A stretch of 34,969 bases of DNA from Candidatus Omnitrophota bacterium (GTDB lineage: Bacteria; Omnitrophota; Gorgyraeia; 2-01-FULL-45-10): NCBI GenBank assembly GCA_030695905.1, contig JAUYOL010000032.1:1-34969 (forward strand), given 5' to 3'. Positions 18,221 through 28,000 of the stretch are shown here, one piece after another. How positions within the stretch are numbered: the first letter of the stretch is position 1; every line of letters begins with the position of its first letter. The notes under the pieces are model-generated. The model ran no database searches. It was not told the origin of the DNA and saw only the letters and a list, made by a program, of their open reading frames with translations. Position numbers and translations under genes: made by a program.

Positions 18221-18865
18221 ATGCCGCGAAGAATAGTGCCATTAGTAAAAAATGAAGTGTATCATATTTTTTCTCGAAGCATAGCGGAGTTTGTAATCTT
18301 CAACAATAATGAGGAATACAGAAGAATGATGGAAACGATAAAATTTTATAACACCACAAAGCCTCCTTGTAAATTTTCTATTTACAAGGAGTTGGCCGCA
18401 CCAAATAATGAGCCTGGTGGGAAGGAAAAATTGGTAGACATACTGGCTTACTGCCTGATGCCGACTCATTTTCACATGGTATTAAAAGAAACAGACTATG
18501 GGAACATAACAAAGTTCATTCATTCGGTATTAAATAGCTACAGCCAGTACTTTAATACAAGACATCTACGGCACGGCCCATTATGGCAAAGCAGATTTAA
18601 AAATGTACTGGTCAAAGATGATATTCAGCTGCTTCATGTTACCAGATATTTGCACCTAAATCCTGTAACTGCTTTCATTATAAACTCTCCCGACGGGTGG
18701 AAATATTCATCATATATGGAATATATGGGTTTACTTGAAGATTCGGACAAGATTTGTAATTTTTCACAATACATAGCTATCGAGAAGAAATCATATGAGA
18801 AATTTGTTAAGGACAGGATTGGATATCAGCGGGATCTGGCAATGATCAAAGCACATTGTTTGTAG
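18221..18865 (+). CDS. REP-associated tyrosine transposase (RAYT, Y1_Tnp/HUH family)
   Basis: A 214-residue single-strand DNA transposase-like protein. Seen: an N-terminal strand with VYHIFSRS; the HUH motif HFH at 83-85 within CLMPTHFHMVLKE; Tyr107 and Tyr110 in SYSQYFN as catalytic tyrosine candidates; the family signature HGPLWQSRFKNVLV; and RYLHLNPV at 142-149. Length and motif order match full-length RAYTs. Such proteins nick and mobilise REP hairpins and are usually single-copy, domesticated genes rather than IS elements. It is the only + strand gene here. It is flanked by two REP palindromes, the second starting 2 nt after the stop. No terminal inverted repeats or target duplication were seen. 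Confidence 0.92.
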   Translation: MPRRIVPLVKNEVYHIFSRSIAEFVIFNNNEEYRRMMETIKFYNTTKPPCKFSIYKELAAPNNEPGGKEKLVDILAYCLMPTHFHMVLKETDYGNITKFIHSVLNSYSQYFNTRHLRHGPLWQSRFKNVLVKDDIQLLHVTRYLHLNPVTAFIINSPDGWKYSSYMEYMGLLEDSDKICNFSQYIAIEKKSYEKFVKDRIGYQRDLAMIKAHCL

Positions 18866-18867
18866 TA

Positions 18868-18900
18868 AACCGTTTTACCCACCGGGTGGGTAAAACGGTT
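18868..18900. repeat. REP palindrome copy 2 (between convergent RAYT and nucleotidyltransferase)
   Basis: Perfect 16-bp arms around central G 18884, same core as copy 1. It starts 2 nt after the RAYT stop and ends 6 nt from the nucleotidyltransferase stop. The RAYT stop region supplies GTAG (18862-18865) at the foot of the hairpin, the tetranucleotide that RAYTs recognise in several bacteria. It may also act as a bidirectional transcript end, but no T-run follows on either strand. Confidence 0.85.
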
Positions 18901-18906
18901 GGGTGG

Positions 18907-19659
18907 TTACGCTTTTTGTTTTTCGTGGCGGAGGAATTCTAATTCTTTTTTGAGCGGCTCCCAGTATTCTATGTCCTTACTACGCTCGGCCATCTCTTCT
19001 TTTTGGAGTTCTAACTTAAGCTGTTCCATGTTTTGTACAATAGCCAGCGAAAGAAGCGGTCTATTTGTAACTGTTTCTTTCGTTTCTTTAGGATATTTCC
19101 CAGTAATCTCTATCAAAAGTTCGGCACTCCTGCATTCGCGAAGCCACCACCTGACCTGTTCATCCGTAGGCTTAACCCTATTTAAAGCTATGTCATTTTC
19201 CACAAGACGCTTTAACATCAGCCAGTCTTTATCGCGTTGTGTCTTTTTGCTCTGAACAAGATCCCGCAACGAAATAATATCTATGCCGCCATTATTTTTA
19301 ACCCTTATTGTTTTCCGTCGGGCCCATAGTTTTTCAAATCCCTCACACCCTCTCAACTTGGCTATTAAATCCACCCGTAGGCCTTCCACGCCCTTCGCGG
19401 CGCAACGAAAATGACAGGCGTGACCGCGCTCTAAATATTCGATTTTAAGCGGTGGAAAATAGATGGAGGTTGCCTGCAGATGTTTCAGCGCTTTTTGCAA
19501 ATGTTCGAGATTCTCATATGTGGCGAGTATCACAAAATCTGAATCCCTGCTAAATTCAGCGGCTCCGTAAATAATACAGGCCTGCCCACCAATTAAAAGG
19601 CACTTAACCTGATATTTCTTGAGCGTAGAAAGGACTTTGAGGATCGGGTTCGGGGTCAA
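18907..19659 (-). CDS. Nucleotidyltransferase-fold protein (AbiEii/MNT-like)
   Basis: A 250-residue protein. The N-terminal half shows the nucleotidyltransferase fold signature: LLIGGQACIIYG (GG at 24-25), SRDSDFVI (Asp39 and Asp41, metal-binding candidates) and LRVDLIAKL (Asp97, third carboxylate). The C-terminal half is helical and highly charged. The start is TTG at 19659, chosen because a perfect AGGAGG (19670-19665) sits 5 nt upstream. The gene overlaps the end of the small upstream ORF by 56 bp, so translation is probably coupled. Family members include toxins of abortive-infection or toxin-antitoxin systems and tRNA-modifying enzymes; which applies here is not evident. Confidence 0.85.
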   Translation of the reverse strand: MTPNPILKVLSTLKKYQVKCLLIGGQACIIYGAAEFSRDSDFVILATYENLEHLQKALKHLQATSIYFPPLKIEYLERGHACHFRCAAKGVEGLRVDLIAKLRGCEGFEKLWARRKTIRVKNNGGIDIISLRDLVQSKKTQRDKDWLMLKRLVENDIALNRVKPTDEQVRWWLRECRSAELLIEITGKYPKETKETVTNRPLLSLAIVQNMEQLKLELQKEEMAERSKDIEYWEPLKKELEFLRHEKQKA

Positions 19660-19795
19660 GATCTCCTCCTAATGATATATAGAGTTTCCATAACTTGGTT
19701 GTTTCCAAGAGCCTTTTGGCGGGGGTAAGACTAAGCCATTCCTTGTCTTCGTCGATAAACGACCCTGACAATTCTATTGCTTTCTGTTTTTTCAT
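19604..19795 (-). CDS. Small protein paired with the nucleotidyltransferase
   Basis: A 63-residue acidic protein starting ATG 19795 with an AGGTGA SD-like site about 6 nt upstream and a strong promoter. It contains ELSGSFIDEDKEW, a helical SLTPAKRLLETTKLWKLY and an acidic tail LDPEPDPQSPF. Short proteins of this style often precede nucleotidyltransferase-fold genes. It overlaps the next gene by 56 bp in a different frame. An antitoxin or accessory subunit is plausible but unproven. Confidence 0.75.
   Translation of the reverse strand: MKKQKAIELSGSFIDEDKEWLSLTPAKRLLETTKLWKLYISLGGDLDPEPDPQSPFYAQEISG
19665..19670 (-). promoter_or_regulatory. Ribosome binding site deciding the TTG start of the nucleotidyltransferase
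   Basis: AGGAGG on the minus strand, 5 nt before TTG 19659, inside the coding sequence of the small upstream protein. Confidence 0.8.
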
Positions 19796-19821
19796 GCGCT
19801 CACCTGATATTTACCGAATAA

Positions 19822-19849
19822 ATTATACCACATATTCACAAAATCTCAA
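19822..19849 (-). promoter_or_regulatory. Promoter of the small protein / nucleotidyltransferase operon
   Basis: TTGAGA (19849-19844), 16-nt spacer, perfect TATAAT (19827-19822) with an extended -10 TGG just before it. It lies between REP copy 3 and the ATG at 19795. Confidence 0.75.
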
Positions 19850-19853
19850 TCAT

Positions 19854-19886
19854 AACCGTCTTACCCACCGGGTGGGTAGGATGGTT
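19854..19886. repeat. REP palindrome copy 3 (overlaps the ATPase stop codon)
   Basis: Sixteen-base arms around central G 19870, core ACCCACCGGGTGGGT. Two positions in the arms are not Watson-Crick but would be G-U pairs in + strand RNA. Its outer end overlaps the TAA stop of the ATPase (19887-19885) by 2 nt and it lies just upstream of the promoter of the following operon. Confidence 0.85.
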
Positions 19887-21060
19887 AAAGGATATTATTG
19901 ATGGATTGCCATGGTAAAGCAAAAATTTTTTCACTTAACTTAGTCTTTCGGGGAACCTGGCAAACAAGAAAACCTTGCGTTGCTGATCTGTATTCAGAAA
20001 GGAAAACCTCCAGGTGGCGTATGTCACTCGACGTGGGGTTTCCGGTCAGCTTAACTTCCAGAGGAGTATAGATCCCATCCGCGTCAATGATCCAATCGAC
20101 TTCAGGGCCATCAGGATCCCGCCAAAATCGAATCTTTACTCCATGCCCCTTTGTATGCGCGGATCTTAAAAGCTCGAGACCAATAAATTGCTCAAATATC
20201 TTTCCCATGGTATCGCGCGAAGGCTTTGTCCCCTCACGCGCGGCAAGACGACGTACTCCCAGATCAAAAAACAGATATTTTTCAGATTTAGTAAGTTTTT
20301 TTCTGGTCTTGCTTTGAGTTAATGGCTCTACTCGTTCGGCTATAAGACAATCCTCTAATATTTGATAATAGGCACCTATAGTGGTATGAGAAACACCTAT
20401 CTCCTGTGATAATTTTCTTAAATTTATGATACCTCCGGATTCGGAAGCCGAAAGCTCTAAAAATCTCGCAAAATCCCCTAAATTCCTCACAACAGCTTCG
20501 GCGCGAACTTCTTCTTCCAAATAGGTTGTCACGTAAGCTTCCAGATCGGTTTCTCTATCTGAAAGCGACTGAACGGCAAGTATTCCGGGTAATGATCCAT
20601 AAATGAGCAGCTCATTTAAATCTTTAGCGGGGAATTCCAGTAAATTAAACGGATCCAGCCGGAACGCGACAACACGCCCGGGCAGGAGATTAATCTCGGC
20701 CCCCCTGCGAAGCCTGCGAGCGCTTGAACCTGTAAGTATAAAGTTGGCTCTATCCCGGTCGATTAGATCCTGGACAACATCCAAAATAACCGGCACTTTC
20801 TGAACTTCATCTAAGATAACAAGTGGGCGTTTGTCGGATTCTGCGGCAATTAGAGATTCCACTTCTCCTTTTAGGAGATGCGGCGACTTTTCATACCGCT
20901 GTCTTACGTCCGGCTGCACGAACGAAATCGATAAATCGTATTTAAACTGACGGGTTAATGTCGTTTTTCCTACTTGCCGCGCGCCGAGCAAAAGAACGCT
21001 CTTATTCCGTTCAAGAGTATGTCTAATCCTCCCATCCAAGAGTCTTTTAATGTATTTCAT
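19885..21060 (-). CDS. AAA ATPase with C-terminal DUF4143 (AAA_14 family)
   Basis: A 391-residue protein. Walker A is GARQVGKT (26-33), Walker B with the following acid is LVILDEVQ (80-87), and a sensor-type LTGSSARRLRRG occurs at 109-120. A winged-helix stretch (about 213-245, LRKLSQEIGVSHTTI) and a C-terminal DUF4143 region with GPEVDWIID (319-327) and LEVK (334-337) follow; these resemble the E/D and E-x-K residues of PD-(D/E)xK nucleases. Length and order are typical. The family is widespread, often in mobile or defence-like contexts, with no settled function. No SD is visible at ATG 21060; a promoter directly upstream suggests a leaderless mRNA. Confidence 0.9.
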   Translation of the reverse strand: MKYIKRLLDGRIRHTLERNKSVLLLGARQVGKTTLTRQFKYDLSISFVQPDVRQRYEKSPHLLKGEVESLIAAESDKRPLVILDEVQKVPVILDVVQDLIDRDRANFILTGSSARRLRRGAEINLLPGRVVAFRLDPFNLLEFPAKDLNELLIYGSLPGILAVQSLSDRETDLEAYVTTYLEEEVRAEAVVRNLGDFARFLELSASESGGIINLRKLSQEIGVSHTTIGAYYQILEDCLIAERVEPLTQSKTRKKLTKSEKYLFFDLGVRRLAAREGTKPSRDTMGKIFEQFIGLELLRSAHTKGHGVKIRFWRDPDGPEVDWIIDADGIYTPLEVKLTGNPTSSDIRHLEVFLSEYRSATQGFLVCQVPRKTKLSEKIFALPWQSINNIL

Positions 21061-21067
21061 GGTTTAA

Positions 21068-21096
21068 ATTATCGCCGAAAATGGATGACTTGTCAA
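21068..21096 (-). promoter_or_regulatory. Promoter of the ATPase gene, predicting a leaderless mRNA
   Basis: Perfect TTGACA (21096-21091), 17-nt spacer, GATAAT (21073-21068), then only 7 nt (TTAAACC) before ATG 21060. Transcription would start at or within a base or two of the start codon, which agrees with the missing SD. Confidence 0.7.
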
Positions 21097-21110
21097 CAAA
21101 ATTCTTATAA

Positions 21111-21141
21111 GCCATCTTACCCACCGGGTGGGTAGGATGGT
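21111..21141. repeat. REP palindrome copy 4 (abuts the stop codon of gene B)
   Basis: Fifteen- to sixteen-base arms around central G 21126, sharing GGGTGGGTAGGATGG with copy 3. It has one internal G-U type pair in + strand RNA. It begins directly after the TAA of gene B (21144-21142) and ends 15 bp before the -35 of the ATPase promoter. No T-run follows on the minus strand, so it is not a standard intrinsic terminator. Confidence 0.85.
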
Positions 21142-22010
21142 TTAGAGTGATTTGGCGGTGGCGTTGAGGGCTGAGAGGAATTCGTTGATTATCTTGCCTA
21201 TATTAATTTTCGTTATGACGCGCAGCCAACCGCCCAGGGTATTTTTGATCTGATTCAAAGTTCTTACGGTTTCAGCAGAACAATCTTCGGTAGCTACCGC
21301 CGTGGGCTTATCCTGTGCCGCGAGCCTCTGGATAAAGCGTATCAATTCCACCATCAATGCCGCCGCGGCTACATTCCTGGAATTGCCTTCCAGGGCCGCA
21401 GATTTCTTATCCGCGATGAGGAAGTTGGACATGTTATTTATTTCTTTCTCCGGAGCGGACGCGAATGTCCTGTAATGGCTTGTTACAGAACCTATGTCGG
21501 ATTCCATGAGCGCATATGCTATGTGGGAATTGGGAACAAGCTGGTCTATCGATGCCCTTGCCTTGCCGACGATATCCGGTTCTCCGTCTGGAATTCTTAT
21601 TATATTGACGTTGGCTTTTGTAATTATATCTTTAGCGGATTCTTGAACTATCACGAAATAATTAATCGGTGAATCTGCTGAAGCCGTACTCTCTATGGCA
21701 TCGGCCACTTCCCGGTAGCTATAAGCGCCTCTTCTCGCGTCTACAACGACCGCGAGTTTACCCTGGAAGACACCGGCCTCTTTCAGCAATCTTGTGAGTT
21801 TATCAAGTATCGCATAGCTCGACATGGAGGTCCCTGACGGGCCCATAGCAGCAAGATCTGCCCGGAGCTTCTCGAGTTCCCGCAAATATATATCCTTTAC
21901 GCCTCTGGCCGCGGCACGTTTCACGAATTTCTCGCCTCTTAATATCCCTAAAAGGGCGGACAACCCTTCCCCAAGCTCTTGCATTTCGGAGATCGTGCTT
22001 GATATATTTT
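21142..22010 (-). other. Gene B: unrecognised C-terminal alpha/beta region
   Basis: About 290 residues with alternating strands and helices (KLAVVVDARRGAYSYREV, INYFVIVQESAKDIITKA, VNIIRIPDG, HIAYALMESDIGSV) ending in a helical tail. It looks Rossmann-like by strand-helix alternation. No catalytic motif was recognised. Confidence 0.5.
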
Positions 22011-25000
22011 CTCTATAGAGAACGGCGCTTATGCCTGCCGCGGTTTCGCGGCTAAAGGTATGCGTGTTGACCCACGAACCGAATGTAGGCATTGTATCTG
22101 TTATGGCAATACTTATCGGGACTATCCTGGAGCCGGCTATTACATATACAGCATTATTTCCGAAATATCCTTTTGCATAATTTTCTCTGTCGGCATCAAA
22201 CTCTCTATCGTCTTCGGCTTCCGCTGGATGTGTATGTATGTAGATATAGCTGCCTTGCGCATGTATGGTCTGATTACAATTAAAGTATTCCACCGCTCCA
22301 TTCTTATTAAACGAGACCTCTGATTTTGTTCCATATTCGACTGTACCGTCGGAGGTTCTTATGGTAATGGCTGCTTCGGTACTTACAGCGCTCATAATAT
22401 TTATCGCTTCTCGAGCGACTTTCAGGTCTTCTCTGCCTGCCGATATTTTGACATCTAATTTATCGAGTATGGCTTCCTTAAGATTGACCCCTTTATCGCT
22501 ACCCTCCACCGTGAATACTTCCGCACCTACAGTTACGGTTACGGTCTGGCCGGCCATTACAGTACCTGCCTTGGCATTTATAATAGCTTTGGCCATCTTC
22601 TGTTTTTCTGTAGCAGATATCGTAACACCGGTCTGCTGTGTGAAGCGCTCCACTACAGATGAGGCGTCTATTGACATGGCCTGGCTTCTCCCTATAATAT
22701 TCACGTTCTGCATAGGCGCGACCGCGCTCGTGCCGAATGCGCTTGTTCCGACGACCGGCGCAATAGGCGAACTGATTGCGCGCCCAGGCGCGAGTTCTTT
22801 CACCGCGCCAATACCCAGATTTCGCAACCATCCTCTTGTTTCGCCTCCTGCAGGCAATAGACGCGTTTCAACATTTATCGGCATGTTAACTAAGAATTTA
22901 TCGGCACTTGGGAATTCAGCCGCGAAGCTTTTGGGATTTACGGCACGCAGCCCTATAGCCTGCGCAACAGCTTCGGGTAATATACCCTTTAGGCCTTCTC
23001 CTAATTTGGTAATTCTATGATTAGCTACATTAACTTCTTCCGGCTTCATGCCAAAGGCGCCAAAACCAGCTACAACAATCTCCTGAATCGCCCTATCGCT
23101 ACCTGCTTGTCTTAATTGCGAGGTTATATTATATCTCTTGTCAAGGACATGACCTACTTCATGAGCAATAGCCTCATCGATATTTTTAGAATACCTCAAC
23201 GTGGCACGCCTCTCCATAACTCCTGTTGCCGCATTGACTCTGGCATCAGCGTCAATTCCTCCTAAGTTAACGAGTTTGTCTGCCCGCCGATCCCATTCTT
23301 CATTAGGCACAACTTTTATTGTCACTCCATGCATTTTCGCAAAATCTTCGCCGCTAATCGGCGCTACGGCTTTCGCGGCTGACTGCGGTCTTGCAATCTT
23401 GCCTAAAATTGCGATAAGACTGCCGACTGCGGCGACACCGCCCATTACAGCAAGCGCCATCGGGCTTATGACTCCGGCTACGACACCGGCAACGAGCCCC
23501 ACGACCGCAACTCCTGCAACCACAGCCAGTTGTGCAAATCCGCCTTCTCTCGCCGCAGGCCCGCGCGGCTCTTCTAACGCAGGGATAGCTTCCGCTGCTT
23601 TACGAACGGCGTGCAATACAGGGTGCGCCATTATTTGCAATGCAACAAAGTTACGGATATTCTGCGGTACTTTTATCTTGTTGTCTATCTCGCCCATTAC
23701 TATCCATCCGACTATATCCGCGAACTGCTCTTCTCTCAACAGTTCATCCACAACCACCCTGCCTCTAAAATCTTTCTCAAATCCACTTGCCTTTTCCACC
23801 AGACCTATAAATCTTTCCTGGTTGGCTTTGTCTATGTTTCTCCAGACAAGATGGGCTACCTCATGCACGAGGTCTCCCGCATCGGCTCTGTTACTCAAGT
23901 CTAATCTATAAAATACATCGTTACCAACCCACTCACACTCAACTACTCTCCCGTTAATATCCATCGAACTGCCGTCTGGTTGCGCTACAACGCCGGCCTT
24001 ACTTAACCCTAACTCGGCCAGGCCTCTCGCCACCTGGGTGTTGTCCAAAACTTTTACCAAAAGCTCAGGCGTTCCCGGATTTACTGTTATACCGAACCTG
24101 GATATTTCTTGCTCTGCGCCAGTCTTCTCGTACTTCGCGGGCTCGGGCACTGGCTGCTCGATAGTTACCGATGCTGCGACCGGTACAATATTATTCCTTA
24201 GTTCGTCTGAAAGCCTGGCTGATATCTTTTCGCCTATGCCACTTATAGTCTTAATGTTTTCTCTGAAATTGGCAGGAAACTCTGACAGCCATGCAACCGC
24301 CTCGCTATTATTCTCACTTGTAATCTCGGCAAGGTTAGCAAAATCTATTACTACGGCTCTTCCATCTATAATACCTATGTCTTTGAGTATATTGCCACTG
24401 GAACTGATAAGAGGGTTAAAGTATACTCTTTCTTTCCAAAGCATAGAAATAAGCTCCGCTGTTTTCTGCGTAACCTCCTTCTTTGTAATATTGTATTCAC
24501 CCGGTTCGCTAAGCATCTCGAAGATGGTGGGAATAGCAGCTTGCTTTATCACCATTCTCGTCCCAAGCTTATTTCTAACCAGTTCATATCCAAGCACAAG
24601 ACCTTTGGCAACAAGCGCCTTCGCCTGGACAAGGTTGTCTGCCCTAATTACCTCCTGCATAACCTTCTGCCTTGCCTCAACCGGCTTTACAAATGTTCTC
24701 GCATTTTGTTTTGAAATTGTTTCAACGGCAATGGCATGATAGCCTTCGGCAACTGCCTCCAGGCTGTTGAGATTATCCAATTCATCCCCTGTCATAATAC
24801 TTGCCGCTATAGCATCTTCCTGCCTTAATTCTTCCGCCTTCTGCGCGTCGACACCAACCAACTTGTCAAACTTTACTACACCGCCCTTTTCCAGCGGCTC
24901 GAAGATATCCTTGTGGAACGCGGCCATCTCTTTGAGCGCACCTCTCTGTTCGCGAGTCAGTGTCTTTATCTTAGCGAGTTCTGTAAGTTTACCGCTTATG

Positions 25001-28000
25001 GGCAGGGCAGGCCAGTTCGAAACAGCATGCAATATTGCATCTACTTCTTCGAATTTAACCGTGTCCATGACGCCGTCACCTAATTGGATCTGCAGTATCC
25101 GATAAGCATTATAAACATTGCCTATCATAGCGCCTGCTTCAGGACCAAATGATAATTGGCTTACCATTGACATCGGCATGCCGCTGCGTGCCACAAAATT
25201 CTGCGCATAATTAAACATCGCTTCACGCATTAGTGAAGGTTTAGCATTGTATTCTCCGGCTATTTTTTCTACACTTTCTAACGTTATAGGCTTAGGCTGT
25301 TCGCCTTCCTTGGCAGTACGCGCATCCTGTAATAGCCTTGATAATGCAAGCTGCGCCCCGGCGATGTCCGTCTTCAGATCTGACTGCATAACAGCATTAA
25401 TGAGTGCGCCAAGCGTTGCAGCCTGGTCTTCTCTTGCAACCGCGGATGAGATCATGGTAGTAAGTGCATCCCTAACCTCTTCGGCGCTGTAAACTCTTCC
25501 CGCGCTCCTTTCAGACGCCGTCCTGGTCATGGCTCCTGCAACATGCTCAGCAACGGGCATTATTAGATCGGCCGTAGCAAGTCCGTTTTGCGCAGCTAAG
25601 GCATCTACCTGATTTACAGGTATGTCGTAATCCCATACCTGTGATTTTTCCACGGTCTTTATAAGATTCGCCGATACAATAATTTGCACTCTAAGCATTT
25701 TTGCTGCTACTCCGACATCCTCATATTTTCCTGCTATTACCTGCAGCGTCCCAAGCGTTACCTCGGTCTTTACACTGCCAGGCAACACATCATATATAGC
25801 GGCCATACGAGGTGCCTGTTTTTCATCTGTCAATAGTTTAAATATTTCAGCCAGCGATGTTTTTGTAGGAGCAATTACTGTTTCTATCTCTGTAATCTTC
25901 GTATCTTTTCCTGACCTTTGATTATCCATTATCTTGGCCATTACATTCTCCATAGCCAATTCCGGCACCCCCGAATTCATGGCCCTGTCCCACAGCCTAA
26001 GGGCTTCTCTATTAATTGAACTCTTTATTGCAAGGCCCTGCGCCATACCAACTGCCATGGCTAGAATTGTAGGTGTCCAAGATCCGCTTAGGATACCTAC
26101 GATATTAAGAGCTATTATTACCGGATTAGCCAAAACACCTGTTGTGCCCATGCCGAATCTTTCCATGCCTTTTCTTAATCCGGACCTATCTCCGGCGGGC
26201 GAGTCTTGCTTTATTATTTCGGCCATCTTTCCCATATAGGAATTCAATAAAGGCATTGCTAAAAGTGTCATAATGCCTATGGCACCCTTGATACCTACCG
26301 CTACTCCACCGATAACCGGTGCCCACGCTGCAATCGCTCCACCCAGAACAAGCGGCGCGGCTACTTTAAATATAGGATGCGTGTTCTGCCACGATGCGGC
26401 AAGGTTATCGCTCATCCTTGTAAACCAGCCTCTAATCGCTGAAGGAGCCCTGTCCTGCAGGACTTTTGCTATGTCAGCACTGATTAGCCCGAGGCCTGCG
26501 AGTTCCGCTGATGTCTTTCCTGTAATATTCATCAGTATTGTGGCGGCTTCTGCTTTCTGCATAACTCTATAGGCGGCAGAATCCTTTGTTATCTTACCCT
26601 GCGCCACAAGGCTATCGGCTAAACGCGATGGCGTTTTGCCTGATGGGCCGGCGACTAACATTGTCGCTAACAATTCGGCAGATCTTCTGGTCGACCCGCG
26701 GTCTGTCCCGGATAATTCTGATCCCATTGGTATGAGGCCCGTCTCGACTGCCTGGGCCTTAAGTTCTTGTATTTTATTCTCTCTCTCGGCTATATTTCTA
26801 CTTAACGCCGCAACTTCATTCGGCTTTATATAGCCTTTCTCTCCGGCGTACCTACCCAACTGTGCCAATACTATAAGCTCCTGTTCGGCTTGCGTGAGAC
26901 TTGCCATGGTTTTTGCAACGTCTCTTCGATCAACTAATGTGCGTATGGATGGGGTCAATATATCATCGAGCGTTGTTATCCCGTTTCGAATACGTCTCTC
27001 TATCTGTCCAGCGTTCATTTGTCCAAAAAGTACACGCTGCTCCTGGGATATCTCGGGTTTTCCCGACGGTATCTGTGCGGCATTTGTATTTACCGGTGTC
27101 ATATACTTCGCAAGGACAAGAATCTGATCAACGGTAATATTACCTATAAGACTCTCCCCTATCTCGGCCCTCATCTCACTAAGCCAATTTAGTGTAACGT
27201 TGAGTTGGCGCGGCACTATATTCACTCTCGCGACAATGGCAAACGCCGTGGCTTGACTTATGCCTAGCTTATCCGCCAACTTCATAATCTGCACAAATAC
27301 GATGTTCTGATAATTGCGCTGGGCGGAGTTTAACCTAATTCCGGCTATCTTCATCGCTGTATACGCGTAGGCTTTTGTGAGGAAATTGCCAAAATATTGG
27401 GCACGAGCATACTGTTCCTGCTTGGCCTGATAACTCAGAATAGCGCCATTCAGCTTATTTACAATCCTTGTACTGGCGTTTAAAGCATTGCGGCTGCCCG
27501 GCACTGCCTGACCAGCTGTTCCTAACATCCTTAACGCCCCCGACGCATAATTAGAGGAAGTTGCAAACTCTATTGCTTCTGTTATTGTAATGCCTTCTGT
27601 TGCCGCACCTTTCATCTGCAATTCTCGTTCGGCAAGCGCCCAATTCGATATTATATTTGCCTGTGTTAAACCTACTGATGGGCTAATAGCAACGAGCAGG
27701 GTGGCAACCATACCATCATTCTTGCCGGCAAGGCTTAACGCATCACTTAGCATAGCAGGTGTCTGCCCAGACTGTAAATTAACCACTAATTGTTCAACGG
27801 TGCTGACCTTCTGGGTAAGCGATTGCTTATCGACATCGTTTAGACCGGTCGAATTGGCTAGGCTGGAATATAGTGCACCTAAAACAAGCCCTGCCCAGCC
27901 CAGCATTGCTGCAGGACGATCTCCGGTCCTAATATTAGCATCATAAGCTTTTATGGCTGATTCAATTGCATCACGCGTTACCCCTGAATTTGGCGCGGTT

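Noticed and set aside
18052-21141. CRISPR array
   Set aside because: The palindromes are unevenly spaced by hundreds of bases to over 1 kb, with genes between them and no spacers.
18868-21141. REP palindromes as ordinary intrinsic terminators
   Set aside because: The stems are strong but no T-run follows on the relevant strand; a 3'-end role remains possible, but not the standard type.
17827-21141. Gene A and gene B as one giant gene split by an insertion
   Set aside because: Gene A has its own promoter, SD-like site and signal-like N-terminus, and gene B ends in a normal stop; nothing shows they were once continuous.
22361-24739. Long + strand frames opposite gene B (such as 22361-23020, 23201-23911, 24038-24739)
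   Set aside because: They lie antisense to a continuous coding frame, have Ser/Thr/Ile/Pro-rich shadow composition, no SD and no recognisable motif.
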